Origin: CBDCWT01 sp965223305
GTDB taxonomy: Bacteria; Planctomycetota; Planctomycetia; Pirellulales; Pirellulaceae
Direction of reading: 5' to 3'
DNA: 64,000 nucleotides
Assembly: GCA_965223305.1 (NCBI GenBank)
Contig: CBDCWT010000074.1
Location: 248,001-312,000, forward strand
Part shown: positions 17,548-26,756 of the stretch, in pieces
How positions within the stretch are numbered: the stretch's first letter is position 1
Layout of the letters: each line of letters opens with the position of its first letter
Program-made: the position numbers and the translations under genes
Notes under the pieces: model-generated
The model's database searches: none
What the model saw: only the letters and a program-made list of their open reading frames with translations
What the model was told of the DNA's origin: nothing

Positions 17548-18900
17548 CTATCCACTTAGCGCCCAGCGGAAGAGTTCAGTGAAGCGAGGTGTCTTCCCCT
17601 GCCAGAGGATGCCGATCCGAAACACACGACCTGCCAGGAAAACAACTGCCAGCGTTGTTACGCAGAGCAGTACCAAACCACACACCGGCTGCCAGAGTGG
17701 GATCACCGATTCGGAAGCCAACCGCAGGACCATCAACAGCGGCGTGGCCGGTGGAAAGAAAGATAGCCATGTGGCGATCGCGCCATTGGGCTCCCGTACC
17801 ACTTGAAGCCATACAAACAGCGGGCACGACAACAACAGCCACACGGGCAACAGCATCGACTGCGCCTCCTTGAGCTGGGTGACCGCCGCGCCAACGGCCA
17901 TGAAAATGGAGCTGAACAACAACACAGCCAAGATTTGAAATGCGAGAAACCAGGGTACTATCCGCAACGGGACGAGGTCGGTCCAACCGTTGTAGACGGC
18001 TGCTAAGTAGCTCCCACCGGCATAGATTCCCACGACGGAAAGCGATCCTGCAACGTTGCCTAACAGCTTGCCCAACATCAATTGAAATGGACTGGCCGAA
18101 CCAAGCAGCACCTCCGCAATCCGCTCCGCCTTCTCTTCGAGCACACTTTCTAACATCGGTTGCGCCGACAAGAAGATCACCATGAACATCAACATCATGA
18201 TTCCCATCGGCAGGAAGATATCGACCATGTTCCGCTGTTCATCAGCGCCGCGAACGGTCCCGTTTGCCGCTTGCTTGTACAGCCCCAGCGGTACGACCGA
18301 AACCGGAGTGCTGGCCTTCTTGACTTGCTCGGGATCGATGTTCAGCCGCGCAAGCCGTCTCGCTCTGACGCTGTTGTTGATGGCGCGGTCGATCCAACGC
18401 CGCTCTGCTGAGAGGATCGCATTCTGAGAGTGGAACCTGACTTGGGCCCTACCCTGGTTCGCCGCAGCGTCCGAGAGGATCTCGGCCGGAATCTCCACAA
18501 AGGCCTCGATTTGCTCCTTACGAATCTCGTTGGATAACTCCAGACGGTCGGCGTCGCTGAGTTGCACCTGCGGGTGTCGTTCGAGCAAGTACTGCGGGCC
18601 ACTGGCTTTGTTCCCGGTGGCTTGCCGTTGCGGCTGATCGTCGGCAGCAGCGGCTTTGTCGGTTGACAGCGACGCGTTGCGCAAACGAACCGCCTGCTGC
18701 AGGTCATCGAAGAGCTGGCCACCTGAGCCATCCACCACCACGATCACCTTCTCGTCCACTTCTTGGACACTGTTGAGCCGGTTGGCTACCAGAATGCCGC
18801 CAAACATCAAGATCGGCATCAGCGTGATGGAAAACAGGAACGCCTTCGTGCCCACCATCGCCCCGTATTCCCGGCAAGCAATTGTCCACACCTTGCGCAT
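17548..18900 (-). CDS. ABC-2 type transporter permease, NatB-like
   Basis: 450 residues. One membrane segment near 20-45 is followed by a large extracytoplasmic domain (about 50-220) and a cluster of five or six membrane segments (about 225-440), the layout of NatB-type ABC-2 permeases. MRKVWTIACREYGAMVGTKAF is the typical amphipathic N-terminus. The ATG at 18900 overlaps the TGA of the ATPase gene (TGATG), so the pair is translationally coupled. The system probably exports a small ion or compound. NatAB in Bacillus extrudes sodium, but the substrate cannot be assigned here. Confidence 0.88.
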   Translation of the reverse strand: MRKVWTIACREYGAMVGTKAFLFSITLMPILMFGGILVANRLNSVQEVDEKVIVVVDGSGGQLFDDLQQAVRLRNASLSTDKAAAADDQPQRQATGNKASGPQYLLERHPQVQLSDADRLELSNEIRKEQIEAFVEIPAEILSDAAANQGRAQVRFHSQNAILSAERRWIDRAINNSVRARRLARLNIDPEQVKKASTPVSVVPLGLYKQAANGTVRGADEQRNMVDIFLPMGIMMLMFMVIFLSAQPMLESVLEEKAERIAEVLLGSASPFQLMLGKLLGNVAGSLSVVGIYAGGSYLAAVYNGWTDLVPLRIVPWFLAFQILAVLLFSSIFMAVGAAVTQLKEAQSMLLPVWLLLSCPLFVWLQVVREPNGAIATWLSFFPPATPLLMVLRLASESVIPLWQPVCGLVLLCVTTLAVVFLAGRVFRIGILWQGKTPRFTELFRWALSG

Positions 18901-19808
18901 CAACGGGCTCCTGGTTCTTGGGGTCTGGCAATCTTCACAAAAATGTCGTGCAGTGTCGGCCGGACGACCTCGAAATGTTCGACGGTGACTGAGGGTGTCA
19001 ACTTGCGGAGGACGGCTTGCGGTTCACACTCGTCGTGGAGGTTGAGCAGATGAAAACCACTGACCGAATCGCAAGATGCGACTCCCGGCAAGTCGCTGGG
19101 AAGCCGATCACCGTCAGCAACACGAACCTTGATTTGGTTGGCCGGATACTCGTTCTGGATCGCCGACAGCGGCCCATCCAGGACCTTTCGACCTTGGAAG
19201 ATCATGAAGATCGTGTCACACATCTGCTCGGCGATGTTCATATCGTGCGTCGAGAAGACGACTGTGGTTCCCTGCTCGCGCAGAGACAACACCGCCTCTC
19301 TGAGCACTTCGAGGTTGACGGGATCGAGACCGGCAAAAGGCTCGTCCAGGATGACCAGTTTGGGGCGGGCAATGACCGCGACGATGAATTGGACTTTCTG
19401 AGCCATTCCCTTGGACAGTGTTTCTACCTTCCGGTTGGCCCAACTTGCGGCGTCAAGCCGCTCGAGCCAATCGGTGACAGCTGTGCGGCAGGCATAGAAC
19501 CCTTTGAGGCGTGCGAAGTAAGTGATCAGATCGAACACCTTCATCCGCTTGTACAGTCCACGCTCCTCTGGCAAGTAGCCGAGGCGGTCGTCGGCAACCT
19601 GACCTTGATGCTTGCCCAGTACGACGACCTGGCCGGAGTCCGGCGGAAAGATCCTCAGGATCAATCGCAGCGTCGTCGTCTTGCCCGAACCGTTGGGCCC
19701 GATGAAGCCGTAGATCGAGCCTGCTGGGACGGATAGATCGAGCCGCTCGACCGCGACCGTACGGCCGAATGTCTTCGTTACACCATGGAGTTCTACGGAG
19801 CTATCCAT
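18900..19808 (-). CDS. ABC transporter ATP-binding protein, NatA-like
   Basis: 302 residues from the ATG at 19808, preferred to a TTG four codons upstream. Walker A GPNGSGKTT is at about 37-45, the ABC signature is LSKGMAQK, Walker B is LVILDEPFAGLD, and the switch His lies in VFSTHDM. A C-terminal extension of about 85 residues after the nucleotide-binding domain is typical of DUF4162-bearing NatA-like ATPases. It powers the permease encoded immediately downstream, with a one-base overlap. No regulator is adjacent. Confidence 0.92.
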   Translation of the reverse strand: MDSSVELHGVTKTFGRTVAVERLDLSVPAGSIYGFIGPNGSGKTTTLRLILRIFPPDSGQVVVLGKHQGQVADDRLGYLPEERGLYKRMKVFDLITYFARLKGFYACRTAVTDWLERLDAASWANRKVETLSKGMAQKVQFIVAVIARPKLVILDEPFAGLDPVNLEVLREAVLSLREQGTTVVFSTHDMNIAEQMCDTIFMIFQGRKVLDGPLSAIQNEYPANQIKVRVADGDRLPSDLPGVASCDSVSGFHLLNLHDECEPQAVLRKLTPSVTVEHFEVVRPTLHDIFVKIARPQEPGAR

Positions 19809-19938
19809 CGCCAGAACCAAACGCGGGAATCCACCACAGCACTGTTCGTTTCGTGCTATTCAACGTAGTAAGTACAATCTTGGAAAGAAATAGCGGATTA
19901 GTTAGGGCCTGCATCTCGTCGATTAGAGAAAGACAGCC

Positions 19939-20982
19939 GTGTCGTTTCCCACAAACAACCCACAGCAGCCACAACCCCGAGTGGACACGCCCCGTATGTC
20001 CGAAGCGGAACGTCAGTCATTTTCAGTTGTGCGAAGAGCCGTCGAAAAGACAAGGCTGATGGTTGAGGGGGGCGCCACGGTGAGCGTGGCCGACGTCTTG
20101 AGCAAGCTGAACGCAGCCTGGACCGAGTACGGCAAGGGTGAACTTGGTGTGGCAGCGTCGTTGGTACAAGCCGCGGCGGCGCTTTATCAGGACAAACTGA
20201 ATCGCTGGGAGATTCTAGTGCGGCAAAGAGAGGAAGCGATCAAGCAACGATCGGTACAGAAGTTTCGACAAGTCCAGGCGGTTCACAACCCTATCCGAAC
20301 CAACACGCGGCAAGTTCCCAGTAACTTCCAGCATCTTGCGGATAGCCTCGAGGAGAAAATAAAGAAGGAAGGCAAGAGTAGGCGAACGATGGCGGCAGAG
20401 CCCGCGGAGCAGGGCCCAACCGCTGCGGAGGTGGCGGACGATCCGTCGCCCCTAGATTCGTCGGAACTCCTCGACAAGGTTGGTATCCGGGCACTCTCGG
20501 GAATTCTGGGAACAGGACTGGAGCTCCGCTTCTTGACGGCAAAGCTGCAGCCGCCGTTCAGCAATGCCGCGATTCGCGAGCAACTTTGGCAGAACAGGTC
20601 ATTGGTATTTGTCGTGACCTGGTCCAACGGCAATCGCCTGATCGGCGCCCACTCCGCGCCTCTCATCTTGCACTTCTGGGTCGTCCCCAAGACGCCGGAG
20701 GTTGCTCAGGACCTGGACGTGCTGAGCCGGCATGCTCTGCAGCTGCAAAGCCTGGATGAGGAAACCTCCGAGTCCGTACTGCTGACGCCTGCCGACGGCA
20801 AGACACCGGCAACTCCCTACAACCAGCAGATACGAAACTACATTGCGAAGAAGGCGCGAGAATTCCAGCAAGCATCGTCAGAAGAAACGAAGTTTGCCAT
20901 TTTTTCAGACACCGTCTATACCGGCCGGCCGTTCGCAATGGCCCGGCGTGATACGTTCGTGTTGCGGTTGCCCGGCGTGTGA
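19939..20982 (+). CDS. hypothetical protein with helical N-terminal region
   Basis: 347 residues from a GTG at 19939. There is no signal peptide, membrane segment or cysteine. Residues 20-115 are largely helical and charged. A Pro/Ala/Glu-rich linker (about 145-175) separates this from a second domain (about 180-345) containing LVFVVTWSNGNRLIGAH and LILHFWVVPKT. I do not recognise the family. It is transcribed divergently from the ABC pair. A short tandem repeat follows it, so no operon partner is evident. Confidence 0.65.
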   Translation: MSFPTNNPQQPQPRVDTPRMSEAERQSFSVVRRAVEKTRLMVEGGATVSVADVLSKLNAAWTEYGKGELGVAASLVQAAAALYQDKLNRWEILVRQREEAIKQRSVQKFRQVQAVHNPIRTNTRQVPSNFQHLADSLEEKIKKEGKSRRTMAAEPAEQGPTAAEVADDPSPLDSSELLDKVGIRALSGILGTGLELRFLTAKLQPPFSNAAIREQLWQNRSLVFVVTWSNGNRLIGAHSAPLILHFWVVPKTPEVAQDLDVLSRHALQLQSLDEETSESVLLTPADGKTPATPYNQQIRNYIAKKAREFQQASSEETKFAIFSDTVYTGRPFAMARRDTFVLRLPGV

Positions 20983-20984
20983 AG

Positions 20985-21131
20985 AGGAGTCGGCAGACTC
21001 CGTGTGTCGCAACCTGCGGATGGTGAGGGGAGCGGGGTTGCTACGTTGCGGACGGCACGCGGAGCGTGCCTGCTACTTTGCAGATGGGAGCGTGGTTGCT
21101 ACTTTGTGGACGGTGCGGCGGAGCGTGGGTG
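20985..21131. repeat. imperfect tandem GGAGCGTG-TGCTACTTTG repeat
   Basis: Four imperfect copies of GGAGCGTGNNTGCTACTTTG occur at irregular spacing (near 21029, 21061, 21087 and 21120), between the ends of two convergent genes. No terminator-like T run accompanies them. Confidence 0.65.
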
Positions 21132-22541
21132 CTACTTTGGCTGTTCGAAGGCGATTTTCTCTAGGTTGAGTTGCTGCAGAATGCTGCAAGTGATGGGTCG
21201 TTTGGCGTCCCAAAACACAAACGCGGACAGCAGTTCCTGGGCGGCAGGTGCGTTGAGTGCCGCTTCGATTCGCCGGGCCTCATCTCTGGATTTGCAGGCG
21301 ACCGAGTAACAGGTGTCATCCAGCACGATCGGCTTGCCGCGGTATTTTCCGAGAGCGAGGAAGTCCAGGCGTTTGTAGAGTGAGGAGATCGCGACTTTCC
21401 ACGGTGCGAAGCTGTACGGGCCCACGCCGAACAGGGAGAACCGTGGTCTGTTGCGATAGATTCTGCTGCGTCGGCTGTCGAGCAAGGCCCCGTGGTGGCA
21501 AAGGTACCGCCAAGTTTTTGGCGCGTCCTGTTGAAGTCGTCCGGTCTCCTCACCGACCTTTGACTGAGTGACGATCATCCAGCGGCGTGGTCGGACTTTT
21601 TTTCCGCTCGCAAGTTCAGAGCTCTTGAGCAAGGGGAACAAAGTTGCCGGCTCGATGTCGACCGTTTCGCCAAAGCCGTTGTAGAGCGCCCCGTCCTCAG
21701 TCAGCTCCATCACTTTAGCGCAGTCGTGTTTGATACCCGAGCGCCAACGGAAGCTGGATTGCCCGAGGTAAGAGCTGTGACGATCGTACGCCTGCGGGTC
21801 GGCCAGCAGCAGTCCGTCGCGGAGGCCGAAGGAGGAGGACCGCTGTACGCTCTCCAGAGACTCGTACACGTCGCAATCACAGTTCTGAGACTTACCCAGT
21901 CGGATGACCAGCAGGCAGGCGTCGACCGCCGCCCCGAATTCTCGCTGAGCATCAATGCGAAAGACCTCCGCCAGCGAGATGCCGATCTCGTTCTTCCAGG
22001 CATCACGCAACACTCTCCTGGCCACGGCCGTTTTGCAAAGCATTGCCAATGTCGCCCGGCGGCCGGCGAGTGAGGTAACCAGGTTGCTCAGCATCCACTC
22101 GGAGATGTCGAAATTGGCCTTGCCGGTCACGGCGTCCAGCCCGGAATGCTGCTGATGGTTACGCTTGCGCGGTAGGTTCCTTCCGTCGATGGTCGTCAAG
22201 ACCGCGTTGGTCACCCAGGGTGGGTTGCCGACAACTAGCAACGGTGCCCGCAAGTCCTCGAAGACGCCCCGCCAATCCTGTTGAAAAAAGTCCGCTCTGC
22301 GAACGCTCGCTGCTCCACCGACTCTCCGTCGCAGGCTTCGGATGTAGCTCGGATTGATGTCCATCCCCAGCGCCGTTTGTGGGCGGAACTGCTCAAGCGC
22401 CGCGAGCAACAGCGAGCCTTCGCCACAGGTTGGCTCGACCAACGAGCGCGGCGCCACACCTTGCCGAGCTAGCAGCCCACAGACGCGTGCCGCCAGCGAC
22501 GGGGGTGTTTGGAAGTCACCGAACTCGACTCGACGTGTCAT
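21132..22541 (-). CDS. SAM-dependent N6-adenine DNA methyltransferase-like protein
   Basis: About 469 residues. Motif I is VEPTCGEGSLL (about 35-45), motif IV is VVGNPPW, and the X motif FGDFQTPPSLAARV sits at the N-terminus, an order typical of gamma-class adenine methyltransferases such as TaqI-type enzymes. NPPW is the catalytic (N/D)PP(Y/F/W). The C-terminal half, about 250 residues, resembles target-recognition regions. The ATG at 22541 puts MTRRVEFGDFQTP at the start. A GTG at 22565 is also in frame. No endonuclease gene is adjacent, so it is either an orphan methyltransferase or a remnant of a fused type IIG-like system. Confidence 0.78.
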   Translation of the reverse strand: MTRRVEFGDFQTPPSLAARVCGLLARQGVAPRSLVEPTCGEGSLLLAALEQFRPQTALGMDINPSYIRSLRRRVGGAASVRRADFFQQDWRGVFEDLRAPLLVVGNPPWVTNAVLTTIDGRNLPRKRNHQQHSGLDAVTGKANFDISEWMLSNLVTSLAGRRATLAMLCKTAVARRVLRDAWKNEIGISLAEVFRIDAQREFGAAVDACLLVIRLGKSQNCDCDVYESLESVQRSSSFGLRDGLLLADPQAYDRHSSYLGQSSFRWRSGIKHDCAKVMELTEDGALYNGFGETVDIEPATLFPLLKSSELASGKKVRPRRWMIVTQSKVGEETGRLQQDAPKTWRYLCHHGALLDSRRSRIYRNRPRFSLFGVGPYSFAPWKVAISSLYKRLDFLALGKYRGKPIVLDDTCYSVACKSRDEARRIEAALNAPAAQELLSAFVFWDAKRPITCSILQQLNLEKIAFEQPK

Positions 22542-22906
22542 CAAAAAAGGCAGTAGTTTCCTCACTCAGCGAAACCAGCAGCGCACCGCGTCGAGTGGGC
22601 GTCAGAGCGGCCGGACCGGGACTTGCGACAACGGCGAGCTCACCGAACCCTCTAGCCAAGGCCCGACTCGGGGGACAACGCGCCTGGAGTTACAGATAAT
22701 CCGGGATAAGTGCCTTGTCAGTCAACAGCAACGATCCCGGCGGCCCTGTCCTGGCGCGCGCGATCCAGGGCGGGCAACCACGGTAACAGCGAGAGGGTAC
22801 AGCCTGTGCCCCTGTTGCACCAAAACGCCCTACTCGTTACGTTGCCGTGCACTTCGAGCGAGATTCACCGACGCTGCCGTCGTCGTCGCCAATCGGGTAC
22901 CTTCTC
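22542..22906. other. intergenic region between divergent genes, no gene seen
   Basis: This stretch separates the methyltransferase-like gene from the EIIA-SLC4 fusion gene and should hold both promoters. ORFs crossing it are antisense shadows of either neighbour. No repeat module of the kinds found elsewhere in the window was recognised. Confidence 0.5.
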
Positions 22907-24937
22907 ATGCAACTGTTGCTCAAGTCCTGTGACGACAACCTCGTCTTCCTGGAAATGGAGGCGTCGAGCCTGACCGAAGTGCTCGGGCAGATCGTCGATC
23001 GGCTCGTGGAGCGGGGCACGGTCGATCCGGGCAGCAAACAAGAGATCATAGACGCTCTGGTGGCGCGCGAGCGGCAGGGGTCGTCGGCGATCGGTCACGC
23101 GGTCGCCGTACCGCACGCCTATTTAGATGCGCTGAAAGAGCCCGCGATTGTGATTGCCCGCTTGGCGGACGATCTCAATCTGGGCGCTCCCGACGGGATC
23201 CCGACCCGTTTTGTCTTCGCCTTGCTGGGTCCCCAGGAAGCTACGGCCGGGCACTTAGATAGCTTGGCGACGATCGCCCGTGTGATGTCGGACGACGAGT
23301 TCCGGTACGAGGCGGGTTCAGCTCACAGCGTCGACGAGTTTCGGGCGGCGCTGCAGCACTTTATCGATCGCGTCCGAGAGCCGCGTCCGAAACCTCATGC
23401 CGAGGAGTTGCACTACAGCGGACGTTTCGGCGGCGGCTTGATGCGCGACATCCGCGCCCGGTTGCCTCACTACGCCAGCGATTGGTTGGATGGCCTACAT
23501 CCCAAATGCGTCAGTGCGATTGTGTTCTTATTCTTCGCCTGCCTGGCGCCGGCTATCACGTTTGGCGGCGTGATGTCTGTCGAGACGGAAGGCAACATTG
23601 GTGTTGTCGAGATGATCGTGGCCTCGGCGGTCTGCGGCGTCATCTACGCGCTCGTCTCCGGTCAGCCGCTCATTATTTTGGGCGGAACCGGTCCCATGCT
23701 TGTGTTTACGGCAATCTTGTTTCAGCTCTGCCAGGACCTGGAGATTGCGTTCCTCCCGACGTATGCCTGGGTTGGTATCTGGACCGCCGTCATTCTGCTG
23801 GTTCTGGCACTTACGGACGCCAGCTGTCTGATGCGGTACTTCACGCGTTTTACGGATGAGATTTTCGCTGCTCTGATCTCAATCATCTTCATTTACGAAG
23901 CGATCCATCGGCTGGTGGATGTCTTTGCGGAAGCTGGCGAGCAACAAAACCATGACAAGCCGTTGTTGTCGCTGCTGCTGGCGATCGGCACATTTTATAT
24001 TGCCATGCGGCTATCGGCGTTCCGGCGAAGCCGCTATCTACTTTCATCGATGCGCGAGTTTCTAGCCGACTTTGGACCAGCGATCGCGATTTTGGCCATG
24101 ACTCTGGTGGCGTCGTGGCAGGGGCAAGTTGAATTGGACGCCTTAGCGGCGCCGGACCATATTGGCACGACGACCGGGCGGGCTTGGCTAAGCTCGCCGT
24201 TTTCGGTACCGGTCTGGATCTGGTTCGCTGCGATCGGGCCGGCCATCCTGGCCAGCGTGCTCGTTTTCCTGGACCAGAACATCACCGCGCGGCTGGTCAA
24301 CAGCCCAGACCACAACTTGCAGAAAGGCGGCGGCTATCACGTGGATCTCGCCGTGGTCGCCGGCTTGACTGGCTTCTGCTCCCTGTTTGGCCTGCCGTGG
24401 CTTGTGGCTGCCACAGTCCGTTCGCTCAACCATGTGCGCGGCCTGGCGACGATCGAGGAGCGAGTCAGCCGAGACGGGCAGGCTCATCAGCACGTCCTAC
24501 ACGTCCGCGAGAACCGGCTCACTGGACTGGCCATTCACGCGCTGCTTGCTTGCTCTCTGTTTCTGTTGCCTCTGATAAAATTGGTTCCGATGGCGGTCTT
24601 GTACGGACTGTTCCTGTATATGGGCGTCGTCTCGATGAAGGGTAACCAGTTCTTCGAGCGGTTGAGTCTTGTCTTCACCGACCCTTCGCTTTACCCAGCA
24701 ACGCACTACGTCCGTCGGGTTCCGTTTTGGACGATGCATGCCATGACGGCGATTCAAGCCGGCTGTCTTGCGGTGTTGTGGTTTGTGAAAACCAGTGCTC
24801 TGGGAATCCTGTTTCCGCTGTTCATCGCGCTGCTGGTACCTGTCCGCGGCGCTTTGCGGTATTTGTTTCAGTCTGACCACTTGCTTGCGTTAGACGCCGA
24901 AGAGGAGCCGGAAGAGGAAGACACGCACTGGTCGTGA
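22907..24937 (+). CDS. EIIA-like domain fused to SLC4/HCO3-type anion transporter
   Basis: About 676 residues. The first 160 resemble a PTS EIIA type-2 (fructose/mannitol/Ntr) domain: GTVDPGSKQEIIDALVARE precedes AVAVPHAYLDAL, where H70 matches the phosphorylatable His. Residues from about 205 match the SLC4/HCO3_cotransp membrane family: LHPKCVSAIVFLFFACLAPAITFGG, GQPLIILGGTGPMLVF, FTDEIFAALISIIFIYEA and GLYGLFLYMGV-like stretches, with about 12-14 membrane segments. SLC4 proteins move bicarbonate or borate. EIIA suggests control by phosphorylation. The start is uncertain: a GTG at 22847 is in frame and neither start has a strong ribosome binding site. No carbonic anhydrase is adjacent. Another anion, such as sulfate, is possible. 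Confidence 0.88.
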   Translation: MQLLLKSCDDNLVFLEMEASSLTEVLGQIVDRLVERGTVDPGSKQEIIDALVARERQGSSAIGHAVAVPHAYLDALKEPAIVIARLADDLNLGAPDGIPTRFVFALLGPQEATAGHLDSLATIARVMSDDEFRYEAGSAHSVDEFRAALQHFIDRVREPRPKPHAEELHYSGRFGGGLMRDIRARLPHYASDWLDGLHPKCVSAIVFLFFACLAPAITFGGVMSVETEGNIGVVEMIVASAVCGVIYALVSGQPLIILGGTGPMLVFTAILFQLCQDLEIAFLPTYAWVGIWTAVILLVLALTDASCLMRYFTRFTDEIFAALISIIFIYEAIHRLVDVFAEAGEQQNHDKPLLSLLLAIGTFYIAMRLSAFRRSRYLLSSMREFLADFGPAIAILAMTLVASWQGQVELDALAAPDHIGTTTGRAWLSSPFSVPVWIWFAAIGPAILASVLVFLDQNITARLVNSPDHNLQKGGGYHVDLAVVAGLTGFCSLFGLPWLVAATVRSLNHVRGLATIEERVSRDGQAHQHVLHVRENRLTGLAIHALLACSLFLLPLIKLVPMAVLYGLFLYMGVVSMKGNQFFERLSLVFTDPSLYPATHYVRRVPFWTMHAMTAIQAGCLAVLWFVKTSALGILFPLFIALLVPVRGALRYLFQSDHLLALDAEEEPEEEDTHWS

Positions 24938-25024
24938 TGCCACGGACGGGACGCGAATATGGCTAGTTCATGAGACTTGTCGATTGGACTCGGCGTCGTC
25001 GAACATCACAGGATCGCGCAATCG

Positions 25025-25837
25025 ATGACTGGCGGCCCCTTCGACCTGAATCGTGTCGTCGCCGAGACGTTTGTCCGCGAGGTGGTCTACTACGAGACAA
25101 TCCACTCGACGAATGACGTCGCACTGGACCGTTGTCGCGATTCCCAGCTGGCCACTCCGTTACTTGTCGTTGCCGGCTCACAGTCCGCGGGCCGCGGACG
25201 CAGTTCGAACCGCTGGTGGTCCAGCCCTGGGGCCCTCATGTTTTCGTTGATCGTCGACCCCCAAGAGTTGGGCCTTGCCGACCGCGACTTCCCTCGAGCT
25301 TCGCTGGCGACCGGGCTCGCCGTCTGCCTCGTCATCCAGCAGCTGGCACCCAAGCACACGAGCCTGCTGAAGTGGCCCAATGATGTCCTGCTGGAAGACC
25401 GGAAGGTCAGCGGCATTTTGATCGAAATCGGGCAAGCGACCAGCGCGTTGGTCATCGGGATCGGGATCAACGTCAACAATTCCTTTCGGGCCGCTCCGCA
25501 GGAACAGCGAACCGTCGCTACTTCGCTGATCGACGTCACGCAGACGGAGTTCGAACTGATCGAAGTCCTTCTAGCCGTGCTCGGCGCGGTCGAAGCCCAG
25601 CTGGTTCGTCTGGCTCGAGACGATCCGGGCTTGCCTGCGGACTGGCAGCGAAACTGCGGTCTGCGAGGCCGGCGCATCGAGGTGACGACGGGCAACCACA
25701 CGGCCCAGGGAGTTTGCGCCGGCATTGGCTCGGATGGCGCGCTGTTGCTGAGCACGGAACACGGCACCCGTCGTCTGTTTGCTGGCTCTGTGGAGGTGGC
25801 TACCGGTGCTGGCGCCGTGTCACCAGGCGAGCCCTGA
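25025..25837 (+). CDS. birA: biotin--[acetyl-CoA-carboxylase] ligase, single-domain
   Basis: 270 residues from an ATG at 25025 (AGGA about 12 bases upstream). Motifs of the BirA catalytic domain are present in order: STNDVA near residue 30, GRGRSSNRWWSSPGALMFSL for biotinyl-AMP binding, KWPNDVLLEDRKVSGILIE, and a C-terminal SH3-like part (RGRRIEV, RRLFAGSVEV). No N-terminal helix-turn-helix is present, so it is a class I ligase that does not act as a repressor. It attaches biotin to carboxylase carrier proteins. It lies after the anion transporter with an 87-base gap. Linkage with bicarbonate uptake is suggestive, since biotin carboxylases use bicarbonate, but this is inference. Confidence 0.93.
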   Translation: MTGGPFDLNRVVAETFVREVVYYETIHSTNDVALDRCRDSQLATPLLVVAGSQSAGRGRSSNRWWSSPGALMFSLIVDPQELGLADRDFPRASLATGLAVCLVIQQLAPKHTSLLKWPNDVLLEDRKVSGILIEIGQATSALVIGIGINVNNSFRAAPQEQRTVATSLIDVTQTEFELIEVLLAVLGAVEAQLVRLARDDPGLPADWQRNCGLRGRRIEVTTGNHTAQGVCAGIGSDGALLLSTEHGTRRLFAGSVEVATGAGAVSPGEP

Positions 25838-26115
25838 GCGATCGGTTGGGGCTGCTGACGAGCTGGCGCGGGGTATGGGTCTTCACGGTACTTTCTTGGT
25901 GACAGCGCCTTCCCACACATCCCTCGGTGGTCGCTTTCGCCCACGTGAGCACCGCATGCCATCCGTGGAATCGCACGGAGAAGTTTCAGGTTCCACGAAC
26001 GACCACCTCTGCTAGCCGTAGGCCGCAGAGCAGGGGTATGTTGCTGGTATTCATCTACTTCGGCGTCAACGTTCGCCGGCTCATCATAAGTTGACTGGGT
26101 ATGAGGCAAATTCCT

Positions 26116-26598
26116 ATGAAAACCCTTAGCACTCTGGCGCCCCTGACCCTCGTTGCCATCCTCGCCGGTTGTGGTGAAGACACCTCGCGTTGGGAGGCGG
26201 CGCAGGAAGCTTCGGAGGGCGGCACGGCGGTCTCCGAAGCTGCACTGGACGGAGCTGCTTTTAACAAGTTTTTTCCAAGTCAGGGAAACGGCATCGACGT
26301 TGTCTTTAAGCAAGAGAAGGAGGGCTTCGCCCAAGCCACCCTGCTGCGGGACGGCAAGTTGATCGGCACGATGTCGATCTTTGACACGCGCAGCAACCCA
26401 ACGACGAGGGACAAATTCCAAGACGCTCTCCAGAACATCGGCGGTTATCCAGCCGCAGTACAAGGCAGCTCAACATCGGTTCTCGTCGCGGACCGATTTC
26501 AAGTGCAACTGCGATCGGAGGAGGACGCGCTGCCGGCCAGTGACCGGGCCGCGTGGTTGGAGAAGTTTGACCTGGCTGGCCTGGCCAACGCCTTCTAG
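26116..26598 (+). CDS. hypothetical lipoprotein
   Basis: 160 residues from the ATG at 26116, with GAGG 8 bases upstream. An in-frame ATG at 26101 lacks such a site. MKTLSTLAPLTLVAILAGC is a short lipoprotein signal with lipobox LAGC at 16-19. The mature part starts with a charged linker and holds a compact domain of about 110 residues (FNKFFPSQGNGIDVVFKQEKEGFAQA onwards) with alternating beta and helix. I do not recognise the family. Membrane anchoring is inferred from the lipobox. The gap upstream (25838-26115) holds no other gene. Confidence 0.75.
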   Translation: MKTLSTLAPLTLVAILAGCGEDTSRWEAAQEASEGGTAVSEAALDGAAFNKFFPSQGNGIDVVFKQEKEGFAQATLLRDGKLIGTMSIFDTRSNPTTRDKFQDALQNIGGYPAAVQGSSTSVLVADRFQVQLRSEEDALPASDRAAWLEKFDLAGLANAF

Positions 26599-26756
26599 CG
26601 CAGTTCGCGAAGGAGCGGCAAACCGCACAACTCGGGTGAAGGGGCCGTCAGTCGTTCGAGCCGTCGTCAAGCATTCCGCCTTACTGATATCTCGACGCCC
26701 TTTTTGCCTCTGATGCCTTATAAATCATTTCTTTTCTTCATTCGCAGGAGCTCGCC

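Noticed and set aside
25090..26463. 457-residue minus-strand ORF
   Set aside because: It is antisense to birA and the lipoprotein gene, both of which have motifs and ribosome binding sites.
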